64,000 bases of DNA from Pelagibacterium sp. (GTDB lineage: Bacteria > Pseudomonadota > Alphaproteobacteria > Rhizobiales > Devosiaceae): NCBI GenBank assembly GCA_002723255.1, contig PBNW01000013.1, forward strand, positions 1-64,000, given 5' to 3'. Within the stretch, counting starts at the first letter, position 1. Each line of letters starts with the position of its first letter. Under the pieces are notes generated by a model. The model was not told the origin of the DNA. It made no database searches and was given only the letters and a program-made list of their open reading frames with translations. Shown here in pieces: positions 17,993 to 27,554 of this stretch. A program made the position numbers and the translations under genes.

Positions 17993-19579
17993 ATGACCAA
18001 AGAACGCCTTTATCTCTTCGACACCACCCTGCGAGACGGTGCCCAGACGACCGGTATCGAATTCTCACTCGAGGATAAGATTGCCATCGCCCGGCTTCTC
18101 GACGGGTTGGGTATCGATTACGTCGAAGGAGGGTATCCCGGGGCCAACGTGGTCGATACCGCGTTCTTTTCTGAAAAACGGACGGAAAACGCCGATTTCG
18201 TTGCCTTTGGCATGACCAAGCGGGCAGGGCGGTCGGTCGAGAACGATCCGGGTATTGCCGATCTTGTCGGGTCGAGCGCCGATGCTGTCTGCTACGTCTC
18301 GAAGGCCTGGGACCATCAGGTCAAACTGGCTTTGGGTATTTCAACCAGAGAAAATCTCAAGGGCCTCGCCGAAAGCGTTCAGGCTGCGACGGACGCCGGC
18401 AAGCAAGCCTTTGTCGATTGTGAGCACTTCTTCGATGGATACAACGCCAATCGCGCCTACGCGCTCGACTGCGTCAAGACAGCCCTTGATGCGGGCGCAC
18501 GCTGGATCGTCCTGTGCGATACGAATGGCGGCACGATGCCCTCCGAGATCGAAGAGATCGTGGCCGACGTCCTGACCATCGCCCCTGGCGACAAACTCGG
18601 CATCCATGCTCATGATGATACGGGGCAGGCAGTGGCCAACTCGCTGGCAGCGGTCAGGGCCGGCGTGCGGCAGATCCAGGGCACCCTCAATGGCCTCGGC
18701 GAGCGGTGCGGCAACGCCAATCTGGTAACCCTGATTCCCACGCTGGTGCTCAAACCTGTGTTTTCCCAGCGCTTCGATACGGGCGTGACGGCTGAAAAGC
18801 TCGAGACATTGACCCGTGTTTCGCGCGCGTTCGATGAAATTCTCAATCGCGGACCCAACAGGCAGGCACCCTATGTTGGTGCCTCGGCGTTTGCCACCAA
18901 GGCGGGAATCCACGCCTCCGCAATTGCCAAGGACCCGACGACCTATGAGCACGTTGTCCCCGAAAGTGTCGGCAACGAACGGCTCATCATGGTGTCTCAG
19001 CAGGCCGGAAAATCCAATCTGCTGACCACCCTGAAGCGGTTCGGCATCGAAATGGCCAAGGATGATCCCCGCCTCGACAAGTTGCTGCGGCAGGTCAAGG
19101 AGCGCGAAGCCCGCGGCTATTCCTACGACGGAGCAGAGGCGTCGTTTTTTATGCTGGCCCACAAGATGTTGGGAACGCTGCCGAAATTCTTTGATGTAAC
19201 GAGCTATCGCTCGGCGATCGAACGCCGCCATAACGCCAGGGGTGAAATGGTCACCGTGAGTGAGGCGGTGGTCAAGATTGATGTGGAGGGCGAAATTCTC
19301 ATGTCGGTTGCCGAAGGAAACGGTCCCATCAACGCGCTCGATCTGGCCATGCGTAAAGATTTGGGGAAGTATTCGAACCGGATCGACGATCTCGAACTCG
19401 TTGATTTCAAGGTGCGTATCCTGGACGGCGGCACGGGCGCGGTCACCCGTGTGCTGATAGAAAGTCGGGACGATACCGGCGAGCGGTGGTTCACCGTTGG
19501 CGTGTCGCCCAACATCATTGATGCCTCCTTCGAGGCCCTGTATGAGTCGTTCACCTATAAGTTGATGAAGACGGCCTAG
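17993..19579 (+). CDS. cimA: (R)-citramalate synthase
   Basis: A 528-residue enzyme of the isopropylmalate/homocitrate synthase superfamily. It condenses pyruvate with acetyl-CoA to citramalate for isoleucine synthesis independent of threonine. The TIM-barrel start LFDTTLRDGAQTTGIEFSLEDK, the metal site GIHAHDDTGQAVANSL and the GTLNGLGERCGNANL motif are present, with a C-terminal LeuA-type regulatory domain (about 400-525). GAQTTGIEFS and overall length match the CimA subgroup rather than LeuA. It is the last gene of the cysS-GFA-VOC run, 26 bases after the VOC gene. The C-terminal domain usually mediates feedback inhibition by isoleucine. Confidence 0.92.
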   Translation: MTKERLYLFDTTLRDGAQTTGIEFSLEDKIAIARLLDGLGIDYVEGGYPGANVVDTAFFSEKRTENADFVAFGMTKRAGRSVENDPGIADLVGSSADAVCYVSKAWDHQVKLALGISTRENLKGLAESVQAATDAGKQAFVDCEHFFDGYNANRAYALDCVKTALDAGARWIVLCDTNGGTMPSEIEEIVADVLTIAPGDKLGIHAHDDTGQAVANSLAAVRAGVRQIQGTLNGLGERCGNANLVTLIPTLVLKPVFSQRFDTGVTAEKLETLTRVSRAFDEILNRGPNRQAPYVGASAFATKAGIHASAIAKDPTTYEHVVPESVGNERLIMVSQQAGKSNLLTTLKRFGIEMAKDDPRLDKLLRQVKEREARGYSYDGAEASFFMLAHKMLGTLPKFFDVTSYRSAIERRHNARGEMVTVSEAVVKIDVEGEILMSVAEGNGPINALDLAMRKDLGKYSNRIDDLELVDFKVRILDGGTGAVTRVLIESRDDTGERWFTVGVSPNIIDASFEALYESFTYKLMKTA

Positions 19580-19664
19580 CCGTTATAGTTCAAAAGACTG
19601 TTTCGCAGCTACGAATCGCAGACATGGCCGATGCGGCGGCCGGGAAACATTTACGGAGGCTCCA

Positions 19665-21839
19665 CTGGCCCGTCCCATCTCTCCCATCGTTCTCGCAGTC
19701 GGCGCCGCCGCAGCGACGGTCATCGTCACAATAGGCGTGATCGCCGGTCCGGGTACGATTGCCTGCCTTCAGCGCGGTGACTTCCCAATTTGCATGAGCG
19801 AGACGTTCTTTGGCGGATCGGCCGCGACAACTGGTGATGGTGAGACAGCACGGGAACTTGCCAGCGGCCCCGTGGAAGAGCAGGCATCACCTGATGCTGA
19901 GACCAGTGAAGCGGCGGATGCGGCGGGGAGCCAGGAGACAGCGACCAGCGTTTCAGAGGCTGTAATGCCCGCCTTCGGCCTCGTTCGTGTCGAACCCGAC
20001 GGTTCCGCAGTTATTGCCGGCAGCGCGACGCCATCCGGCGAAGTCCGTATTTTTGCCAATGAGGACCAGATCGGGGCCGAGACGGCGCAGACCTCAGGCG
20101 ACTTTGCCTTCGTGACCGACGCTCCGCTGCCGACGGGCGGTGTCGAATTGCGCATTCTCGATGTTGAAACGGACCGGTTTGCCGACACGTCGGTTATCGT
20201 TGTCGTTCAGGACGACCGAACCAGCGAACCTCTGGTCATCGCATCGGCGCCGGGCGAGGCGAGCGAAATATTGCAGGGGCTCGATAACCCGACGGTTGCA
20301 GCGGCCGAACAACAAGCTGTGCCGGAGTCGCCAGAGCCCGAAACAAGCCCGGAGACCCTGGCGGTTGCCGAAGCCGATATGGAAAGCCCGCAAGCCGATC
20401 CGCCCGCCCCGAATGCAGCGGAGCCGGACGTCGAAATGACTGCCGATCAGGACGCGGATGGCCAAACGGCAGCGGATGAAGCGCTTGAAGCTCCTGGTGA
20501 GGCGGGAAATGAGCAAGAAGAGAGCCCCGCTTCCAATATCGAAGCGAATGAGGCGGAACCCAGCCAGGAAACCGCAATTGCTGCGCCTATGACTGCCCCG
20601 CTACAGCAGACTGAATCGGTTGAGGAGCAGTCCGCCCTTGCGCCTCAGGAGCAGCCTGCTCCTGTGCCCGCCACCACACCGATGCAAGACGAAGAGACGA
20701 CCTCGCCCGACGAAACAGCGCCTCAGGACGAAGGTGATGTTGTCGAGGATGCGCCGGCGCCTGTGGCTGTAGCCGCGGCGGATGAGCCTGCTCCACCGGC
20801 TCAAGAGCCGGTACCTTCGACCGAAGGTCAAGAGCCAGTGCCAGCCGACCGGCCTGCCAATGTCACGCCGCCGCTGGCCGAATCCGATGATGCCGAGACG
20901 GTGGTTGCAGCCGAAGAAGACGCTGCTGTACCGGCTGTCGAGCCCGATTCAGCGCCATCTGGCGAAGAGCCATCCGACGGAGCGGCAGCGGCTGTTTCAG
21001 AGCCTGCTGAAGACCTCGAAAGTCCTGCCCCTGCGCAACCAGCCGTCGGCGCGCCTCCTCAGCAGACATTTGCCGCACCAACCATCGACGCGGTGGAAAT
21101 AGATGGGGATCGCAATTTCTTTGCCGGTGCGGGTGAAGATGGACTGAGTGTTCGGCTCTACGTCGATAACGCCATCGTGGGTTCGACCGAAGTCAGCGAT
21201 GGCCGGTGGCTCATTGAAGCGATCGATGTACTCGATCAGGAAAACCAGCGCATTCGGATCGATATGCTTGCCGAGGATGGCTCGGTGGTTGGGCGCGCCG
21301 AGGTCGATTTCATCCTCGAACTTCCTGAGGCTGTTGACGAAGACATTGTCGTGGCTGAACAGCGCGAAACCGAGACCGTTGGCGCCAGCCCCGCGCAGAG
21401 CCAGGAAGCAGACCTGTCGGCCAGGGGGGATGTCGAGACGCCAGATGCTCCAGAACCCGTCACCTCCGACGCAGCAGAACCGCCCGCGCCAACGGCCGAA
21501 CCGGCCCAGAGCGCGGAACCGGCTGAGACGGTCGAGCCGACGGGATCAGGCGAGCTCGCCGAACCTGCTGAAACGGTTGAACCTGCCATTCCGACATTGG
21601 TTGGCGTGAGCGACGGAAATCGAACGGCAACGGGATTGGCAATCATCCGGCAGGGCGACAATCTGTGGACCATCGCGCGTCGGGTCTATGGCGAAGGCAT
21701 TCGGTATACTCAGATATTCGAGGCCAACACCGATCAGATCCGCAATCCCGACCTCATCTATCCGGGTCAGGTCTTTGACCTCCCGGGCACCGATGAAGTT
21801 ATCGGAGAGGCGGACGACGCTGCCTCCTCCCGGCAATGA
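19665..21839 (+). CDS. Large acidic LysM-domain envelope protein with probable CTG start
   Basis: A 724-residue protein (if started at 19665) with an N-terminal hydrophobic anchor (about residues 6-30). It has a first Ig-like strand domain (FGLVRVEPDGSAVIAGSATPSGEV), about 300 residues of Pro/Ala/Glu-rich acidic low complexity, a second Ig-like domain (DAVEIDGDRNFFAGAGEDG), another acidic stretch, and a C-terminal LysM (QGDNLWTIARRVYGEGIRY ... YPGQVFDLP) that binds peptidoglycan. Similar proteins are common in Hyphomicrobiales. No ATG, GTG or TTG exists in frame before GTG 19737, which would delete most of the anchor and has no ribosome-binding site. CTG 19665 has GGAGG five bases upstream. 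Confidence 0.8.
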   Translation: MARPISPIVLAVGAAAATVIVTIGVIAGPGTIACLQRGDFPICMSETFFGGSAATTGDGETARELASGPVEEQASPDAETSEAADAAGSQETATSVSEAVMPAFGLVRVEPDGSAVIAGSATPSGEVRIFANEDQIGAETAQTSGDFAFVTDAPLPTGGVELRILDVETDRFADTSVIVVVQDDRTSEPLVIASAPGEASEILQGLDNPTVAAAEQQAVPESPEPETSPETLAVAEADMESPQADPPAPNAAEPDVEMTADQDADGQTAADEALEAPGEAGNEQEESPASNIEANEAEPSQETAIAAPMTAPLQQTESVEEQSALAPQEQPAPVPATTPMQDEETTSPDETAPQDEGDVVEDAPAPVAVAAADEPAPPAQEPVPSTEGQEPVPADRPANVTPPLAESDDAETVVAAEEDAAVPAVEPDSAPSGEEPSDGAAAAVSEPAEDLESPAPAQPAVGAPPQQTFAAPTIDAVEIDGDRNFFAGAGEDGLSVRLYVDNAIVGSTEVSDGRWLIEAIDVLDQENQRIRIDMLAEDGSVVGRAEVDFILELPEAVDEDIVVAEQRETETVGASPAQSQEADLSARGDVETPDAPEPVTSDAAEPPAPTAEPAQSAEPAETVEPTGSGELAEPAETVEPAIPTLVGVSDGNRTATGLAIIRQGDNLWTIARRVYGEGIRYTQIFEANTDQIRNPDLIYPGQVFDLPGTDEVIGEADDAASSRQ

Positions 21840-21914
21840 TCGTTTGTGCGGGGAGATGAAATTCTCCGCTCAGCTCCCGCTGGTGCTGGCTTGCACCGGT
21901 ACCGCATTTCCTCT

Positions 21915-21930
21915 ATCGTTAAATTACGAT
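21915..21930. promoter_or_regulatory. Inverted repeat at the ArsR gene, candidate self-operator
   Basis: ATCGT and ACGAT are perfectly complementary around a 6-base AT spacer, 14 bases before the chosen start of the ArsR-family gene. ArsR proteins usually repress their own operon from a short imperfect palindrome at this position. Confidence 0.45.
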
Positions 21931-21943
21931 GGAAGCTGCAGTC

Positions 21944-22270
21944 ATGCATGAAGACGATATTGCTATATTGATGCGGGCCCTGGGGCATCCTGTTCGGCTG
22001 GAGATTTTGCGTATTCTGGCGAAGCGCGCCGAAAATTGCTGTTGCAACGATGTGACCGACTGTCTTTCACTGGCGCAAAGCACCGTTTCCCAACACCTCA
22101 AGGTCTTGCTCGATGCGGGCATAATCGAACGCCGTGCACAGGGCACCCGCAACAATTATTGCGTTCGGACAGATCGGCTCACGGCGTTCAATCGGGCGGT
22201 GGGCGACTATGTCGCCGGGTTGGATGCGTCAGGCCTGCTCTGTGACCGCCAGCCGGCTCAAGCGTCCTGA
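21944..22270 (+). CDS. ArsR/SmtB family metalloregulator with Cys cluster
   Basis: A 108-residue winged-helix repressor. The helix-turn-helix is SLAQSTVSQHLKVLLDAGI. Directly before the recognition helix is ENCCCNDVTDC, a Cys-rich version of the metal/thiol-sensing alpha3 site seen in arsenic- and cadmium-responsive ArsR proteins. ATG 21944 has GGAAG 8 bases upstream; the in-frame ATG 21929 lies in the palindrome and has no ribosome-binding site. It precedes the Atm1-type exporter by 54 bases, so it probably controls that gene in response to a thiophilic metal, metalloid or thiol stress (inference). Confidence 0.88.
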   Translation: MHEDDIAILMRALGHPVRLEILRILAKRAENCCCNDVTDCLSLAQSTVSQHLKVLLDAGIIERRAQGTRNNYCVRTDRLTAFNRAVGDYVAGLDASGLLCDRQPAQAS

Positions 22271-22324
22271 ATCTGTCTCTGGCGGTTCCGATAGCCGTCC
22301 CTCCTCTATACCGGAGCATTTTTG

Positions 22325-24211
22325 ATGGCCAAGGCGCCCAGATCAACCGTCAGCGCCGACGAAGGCGCTTTGCTTTCCACGATTCGCAACCTTTGGGACT
22401 ATATATGGCCCGCCGATCGACCGGACCTGCGGATGCGGGCTTTACTTGCAATCGGCGCTCTGTTGCTGGCGAAGGTAGCGAGTACGCTGGTTCCGTTTGC
22501 CTATAAGGGTATCATCGACACGCTGGATAGTTCCGGGCCTGAAACCGCGGTCCTGCTCGGGCTCTCTGTGCCCATCATCCTCGTTGTTGCCTATGGCATC
22601 GGCCAGATCGTCGATACCGGATTCCAGCAATTGCGGGACATTCTGTTCGCCTCGGTGGGGCAGAATGCCGTGCGCCAGCTCGCCTACCGCACATTTACCC
22701 ATGTGCACCGCCTTTCGCTGCGCTTTCATTTGCAGCGCAAGACCGGCGGGTTGAGCCGGGTCATCGAGCGCGGCACCAAGGGCATTGAGACCATAGTGCG
22801 TTTCACCATGCTCAACACGGCCCCGACGCTTGTCGAGTTCGTGATTGTCGGTGTGATCTTCGGCTGGCTGTTTGGCATCGCCTATGTGCTGGTCCTTGCC
22901 TCTGTCGTGGTTCTCTACATGGTTTTTACCGTGCGCGCTTCGAACTGGCGCATCGCCATCCGCCGGGACATGAACGAGAGTGATACGGACGCGAACGCCA
23001 AGGCGATTGACAGCCTGCTCAACTTCGAGACGGTCAAGTATTTCGGCAACGAGGATCTCGAGGCGAGCCGTTTCGACAAGGCCATGTCCGGCTACGAGCG
23101 CGCCGCCATTCGCATCTGGACCTCGCTGGGCTGGCTCAATTTCGGGCAGGGGGTCATCTTCTGGATCGGGATGATTACCCTTTCGGTCATGTCAGCGCTT
23201 GGCGTGATGAGCGGCGATTTGACCGTGGGTGATTTCGTGCTCCTCAACACTTTCATGATGCAAATTTACAGGCCGCTCAACCAGATCGGATTTGTTTATC
23301 GCGAGATACGCCAGGGCCTGGCCGACATTGAAGCCATGTTCATTCTGCTCGATCAAAATCCGGAGATCGAGGACAAGCCGGACGCGAACCAGCTTGAAAT
23401 CAGCGGGCCGGTCCTTTCTTTTGAGGACGTCTATTTCCACTACGACCCGGACCGTCCCATACTCAAGGGTGTGAGCTTTGAGGTGCCGGCGGGCAAGACC
23501 ATCGCTGTCGTGGGGCCCTCGGGCGCGGGCAAGTCGACGATTTCGCGGCTGATCTATCGCTTTTACGATGTGATTTCAGGCCGGGTCGCGATCGATGGAC
23601 AGGATGTCAGGGACGTGACCCAGGCTTCACTTCGTGCCGCTATTGGCATGGTGCCTCAGGATACCGTGTTGTTTAACGACACAATTGCCTACAACATTCG
23701 CTATGGCCGCCCCGACGCCACCGACGAGGAGGTGCGGGAGGCGGCGCGGATGGCGCAGATCGGCGATTTCATTGACAGTCTGCCTAATGGGTATGAAACG
23801 CAGGTTGGTGAGCGCGGCCTCAAGCTTTCGGGCGGCGAAAAACAGCGCGTGGCGATTGCCCGCACAATTCTCAAGGCGCCACCCATACTGATACTCGATG
23901 AGGCGACCTCGGCGCTTGATACCCATACCGAGCGCGAGATCCAGTCCGCGCTTGATACGGTCGCCAGGGGACGGACTACGCTTGTCATAGCGCATCGGTT
24001 GTCGACCGTCGTCGATGCCGACGAAATCATCGTGTTGCGCGATGGCGTGATCGCCGAGCGTGGCAGGCATAATGAGCTTCTGGCCAGCAATGGCCTTTAT
24101 GCCCAGATGTGGAACCGCCAGCGTGAGGCCGCCGAAGCCAGCGAGCGTCTTCGGGCAGCTCAGGAAGATCCCGACGGGTTTGTCGTGCGAAAGCCTTCCG
24201 AACAGCTGTAG
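22325..24211 (+). CDS. Atm1-type (ABCB7-like) ABC half-transporter
   Basis: A 628-residue half-transporter with one transmembrane domain (about 40-320, including SVGQNAVRQLAYRTFTHVHRLSLRFH and RKTGGLSRVIERGTKGIE) and one nucleotide-binding domain: Walker A VGPSGAGKST, signature LSGGEKQRVAIART, Walker B LILDEATSALD and switch His in IAHRLS. The transmembrane sequence is characteristic of the Atm1/NaAtm1 group, which exports glutathione conjugates or polysulfides and confers heavy-metal tolerance in bacteria. It acts as a homodimer in the inner membrane. The start is ATG 22325. An adjacent ArsR regulator supports a stress-export role. It is terminated by the bidirectional hairpin at 24215-24244. 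Confidence 0.9.
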   Translation: MAKAPRSTVSADEGALLSTIRNLWDYIWPADRPDLRMRALLAIGALLLAKVASTLVPFAYKGIIDTLDSSGPETAVLLGLSVPIILVVAYGIGQIVDTGFQQLRDILFASVGQNAVRQLAYRTFTHVHRLSLRFHLQRKTGGLSRVIERGTKGIETIVRFTMLNTAPTLVEFVIVGVIFGWLFGIAYVLVLASVVVLYMVFTVRASNWRIAIRRDMNESDTDANAKAIDSLLNFETVKYFGNEDLEASRFDKAMSGYERAAIRIWTSLGWLNFGQGVIFWIGMITLSVMSALGVMSGDLTVGDFVLLNTFMMQIYRPLNQIGFVYREIRQGLADIEAMFILLDQNPEIEDKPDANQLEISGPVLSFEDVYFHYDPDRPILKGVSFEVPAGKTIAVVGPSGAGKSTISRLIYRFYDVISGRVAIDGQDVRDVTQASLRAAIGMVPQDTVLFNDTIAYNIRYGRPDATDEEVREAARMAQIGDFIDSLPNGYETQVGERGLKLSGGEKQRVAIARTILKAPPILILDEATSALDTHTEREIQSALDTVARGRTTLVIAHRLSTVVDADEIIVLRDGVIAERGRHNELLASNGLYAQMWNRQREAAEASERLRAAQEDPDGFVVRKPSEQL

Positions 24212-24214
24212 AAT

Positions 24215-24244
24215 AAAAAAGGCCCCGCACTGGCGGGGCCTTTT
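24215..24244. terminator. Bidirectional terminator between atm1-like and RND genes
   Basis: GGCCCCGC (24221-24228) and GCGGGGCC (24233-24240) form a perfect 8-base stem with an ACTG loop. It is flanked by six A on the left and four T on the right, so it can terminate both convergent transcripts. Confidence 0.9.
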
Positions 24245-24245
24245 G

Positions 24246-27200
24246 CTATTCGGCTGCGGGCCGTCTGGAAAGAACCGTGACGCCATTCTCGTTGCGCTCG
24301 ATCAGTTCTGTATCCTTGGTGACAATGTGTCGGGACGCGTCATCGCCGGCGACCTCGATCGCCATGCCGTCAAAGCCGGCAGGCATAGCGTCATTGGCCC
24401 TGCGCCCACGAACCCAATTGAACACGCTGCCGACCTGACCCTTGATGACCTTCGGTGCTGTAATCATCACAGGTACCATGATCAGTGTGAGGGCGGTCGA
24501 GAAGAACAGCCCACTCACCAGGGCGGCCGAAAGGTGGATGAACCACGAACCCGCAATGCCGCCAACGACGATTTCACGCCGCAGGAAGTCGAACTCGACG
24601 TTGGCCCACATGGGAATAACACCCAGAGCAGTCAGGAACGCGGTGAGCAGAACCGGACGGACGCGTTGCGCTGCCGTAAGCAGCATTGCCGTGACCGGCT
24701 CGACCTGTTGCCCGCGGTTGTACTCGTTATAGGTATCGATCAGAACGATGCCGTTCTTGACCACGATACCGGCGAGCGCCACCACCCCGAGCCCGGTCAT
24801 GATGGCCGAAAAGCTCATACCCGTTGCCAGCATGCCCAAAAGGACACCGGCGACCGACATGAACACGGTCGAGAGTGTTACGAACACCTGATAGAAGCTG
24901 TTGTACTCGAGCAGCAGGATCAGGAAGATCAGGAACAATGCGGCACCGAACGCCTGACCGATAAACGCGTTGGCGTCGCCCATCTGCTCTTCGGCACCGC
25001 CGAAGGCAAAGGTAATGCCATCGGGCCATTCCTGGCCGTCCAGCCAGGCCTGCAACTCGGCCACCCGGGTAGCGGGATAGACACCTTCGGGCAGATTGAC
25101 CAGATTGGCTGCAATCGGCATTACATAGACCTGATTGCGCCGCTCGATATTGGCGACCTTGGGTACGGCCTGGCGCTCAATGAAGTTGGAAACCGGCACC
25201 ATCCCCTGCGATGTGGCAATCCGCATGGAATCGAGCGCATCCAGCGTGCGTTCATCCTCGGGAAGGCGGACCTTGATGTCGAGTTCATCCCCCGTTTCCT
25301 GATCGCGATAGGTGCCCAGATTGACGCCCGATGTGACAAGTTGCAGGTAGGGCGCCAGCTCGCGCACCCCGATGCCGTATCGAGCTGCTTCCAGGCGATC
25401 CACGGTAACCTGCCAGTCGATCCCCGGTGAGGGGCGACCGTCCTCGATATCGGCGGTATTGGGTAGCTCGGTCTCCAGATAGTCGCGGATGCGTTCAACG
25501 GTCGGCGCCAGCGTGTCGTAGTTGGTGCTTTCCACGCGCATGTTGATGTCTTTGCCGGCCGGAGGACCGCTCTCGGTGGCAAGGACCTGAACCTGCAGAC
25601 CGGAAATGTCGGCAACGCGCTCACGGATATCGGTAAAGATTTCCTCGGCCGGCACCCGGTTGTTATAATCAACGAGCTGAAGCTGGAAATTGCCGATGGT
25701 ATCGGGTGGCATGGTGCCCATCGCGCCGGTCGTACCGAATTGCATGATGATGTCACGGATGCCGTGAACCTCCATCAATTCGTCTTCCACCTCGACAAGC
25801 ATGTCACGAACTTCCTGCGGCGAATAATTGCCCCGGGCCACCACGGCGACGGTTGCATATTCAGGCTCGGAAGCCGGGAACGCCTCGGTTCCGGTGGGGT
25901 TGGCGGCATAGGCGAAAAACACGCCGAACACGATACCGAAACCAACCAGAAGCGTTGGGATTGGCCATCGCAGGAGAACTGACATCATGCGCACGTAAAG
26001 CCCGGTCGGTCCCTTTACCTTCTTGGGGTGGAACTTCTCGGGGTACATGACGATATCGGCTTGTTCCTTGCGCTCGGGATCGACATGGCTCGAGGCAATG
26101 GCCGCGCCGATAACCGGCATGAAGATCAGGGCCGAAACGAACGATGCGGACATAACGACAATCACGATCGTGGGAAGATCGGTCATGAATTTGCCGATGA
26201 TACCGGGCCAGAACAGCAAGGGCACAAATGCGGCAAGCGTCGTTGCCGTTGCACCGATCACCGGTATGAACATCTTGTGCATCGCCTGAATGAAGGCTTC
26301 CTTCTTGGAGACACCTTCCTGCAGCTTTCGCTCTGCATATTCGACGACCACCACGGGGTCGTCGACCAGGACGCCCACAGCAATAACCAGCCCGAACATG
26401 ACCATCATGTTGATGGTCATCCCGGTCATCTGCATGTAGAGAAATGCGATCATGAACGACAGCGGGATCGACATGCCGATCATGAACGCCGCACGCACAC
26501 CCAAGACCGCGATACAGGTTATCAGCACCAGCGCGACGGCCGTCAGGACCGCAGCTTCGAGCGACCGGAACAGGCCGAGCGTCGTTTCTGCCTGATCGAG
26601 AAAGAAGCTGTGCCCAACGCCCTGCGGCCAGTTGGCGGCAGTCTCCTCGGTCAACGCCCGAACGCTGTCCGAGACTTCGATAATGTTGGTGCCCGCTTTC
26701 TTGCTCACCCCAAGGATCAGGGCAGGGGATCCGTTGACATTGGTGTATTCGGTTGCGTCTTCGAGCGTGCGCGTGACGTTTGCTATATCGCCGAATGTGA
26801 CGACATTGTTCCCATCCGTTTTGATGGGAAGCTCAAAGACATCCTGCGCACTGGTGATCAGGCCGGGCACTTCAACGCTGAAAGAACCCTGACCCGTGTT
26901 GATCGTGCCGCCGGCGACAACGAGGTTGTTGCGGGCCAGTGCATCGAACAGCTGGTTGGCCGTGAGGTTGTAGGCCTCCAGGCGCATCAAATCGATTGTC
27001 ACCTCGACCACTTCGTCGCGCGCGCCCGACAAGGTGACTTCGCGCACCGCGCCAATACCCTCTAGAGCCGTCTGGAGTTCTTCGGCGCGGCGGACGAGCT
27101 CGCGTTCGGGCACATCGCCATAAACGGCCACCGAGATGATCGGGAACCCAACCATGTCGATTTCGTTCACCGTCGGATCGCTGGCATCATCGGGCAGGTT

Positions 27201-27554
27201 GGACCTGATGGCATCCATACGGGCACGGGTGTCGATCAGCGCCTGGTCCGTTTCGACATTGGCACCGAATTCGAGGATGACCGAGGCGTGGCCGGTGGTC
27301 GAAGTCGATGTCATGTTCACCAGGCCGTCCAGCCCGTTGAGTTCTTCTTCGGCGGGCTTGGCCAGAAGGTTTTCGGCATCGCGAGGCGATACCCCGGTCT
27401 GGCTTATCGAGACATAGAGGTACGGGACATCGATGGCCGGAAAGCTCTCCTTGGGCAGAACCGAGTAGGAGAGCCCGCCAGCGAGCAACAGCAGCGCCAT
27501 GATTGTCATCACGACGCGGGGCATGCGCAGGATGCGCTCGATGAAGCTGGTCAT
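24246..27554 (-). CDS. RND efflux pump inner-membrane permease (HAE family)
   Basis: An 1102-residue resistance-nodulation-division transporter, slightly longer than AcrB-type pumps. It begins MTSFIERILRMPRVVMTIMALLLL, with TM1 and a first large periplasmic loop (about 40-330). A TM2-TM6 block follows with the proton-relay motif IAVGVLVDDPVVVVEYAERK (the double Asp in TM4 is intact). The second loop (about 540-850) leads to the TM8-TM12 block with GVVALAGIVVKNGIVLIDTYNE. The substrate is not predictable from sequence. It is translated by ATGA overlap from the adaptor gene, and no outer-membrane channel gene lies here, so a TolC-like partner must be elsewhere. Confidence 0.93.
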   Translation of the reverse strand: MTSFIERILRMPRVVMTIMALLLLAGGLSYSVLPKESFPAIDVPYLYVSISQTGVSPRDAENLLAKPAEEELNGLDGLVNMTSTSTTGHASVILEFGANVETDQALIDTRARMDAIRSNLPDDASDPTVNEIDMVGFPIISVAVYGDVPERELVRRAEELQTALEGIGAVREVTLSGARDEVVEVTIDLMRLEAYNLTANQLFDALARNNLVVAGGTINTGQGSFSVEVPGLITSAQDVFELPIKTDGNNVVTFGDIANVTRTLEDATEYTNVNGSPALILGVSKKAGTNIIEVSDSVRALTEETAANWPQGVGHSFFLDQAETTLGLFRSLEAAVLTAVALVLITCIAVLGVRAAFMIGMSIPLSFMIAFLYMQMTGMTINMMVMFGLVIAVGVLVDDPVVVVEYAERKLQEGVSKKEAFIQAMHKMFIPVIGATATTLAAFVPLLFWPGIIGKFMTDLPTIVIVVMSASFVSALIFMPVIGAAIASSHVDPERKEQADIVMYPEKFHPKKVKGPTGLYVRMMSVLLRWPIPTLLVGFGIVFGVFFAYAANPTGTEAFPASEPEYATVAVVARGNYSPQEVRDMLVEVEDELMEVHGIRDIIMQFGTTGAMGTMPPDTIGNFQLQLVDYNNRVPAEEIFTDIRERVADISGLQVQVLATESGPPAGKDINMRVESTNYDTLAPTVERIRDYLETELPNTADIEDGRPSPGIDWQVTVDRLEAARYGIGVRELAPYLQLVTSGVNLGTYRDQETGDELDIKVRLPEDERTLDALDSMRIATSQGMVPVSNFIERQAVPKVANIERRNQVYVMPIAANLVNLPEGVYPATRVAELQAWLDGQEWPDGITFAFGGAEEQMGDANAFIGQAFGAALFLIFLILLLEYNSFYQVFVTLSTVFMSVAGVLLGMLATGMSFSAIMTGLGVVALAGIVVKNGIVLIDTYNEYNRGQQVEPVTAMLLTAAQRVRPVLLTAFLTALGVIPMWANVEFDFLRREIVVGGIAGSWFIHLSAALVSGLFFSTALTLIMVPVMITAPKVIKGQVGSVFNWVRGRRANDAMPAGFDGMAIEVAGDDASRHIVTKDTELIERNENGVTVLSRRPAAE

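Noticed and set aside
24060-25430. 456-codon plus-strand frame opposite the RND permease
   Set aside because: Composition rich in His/Gln/Arg typical of the antisense of GC-rich coding DNA; the minus strand encodes a complete RND transporter.
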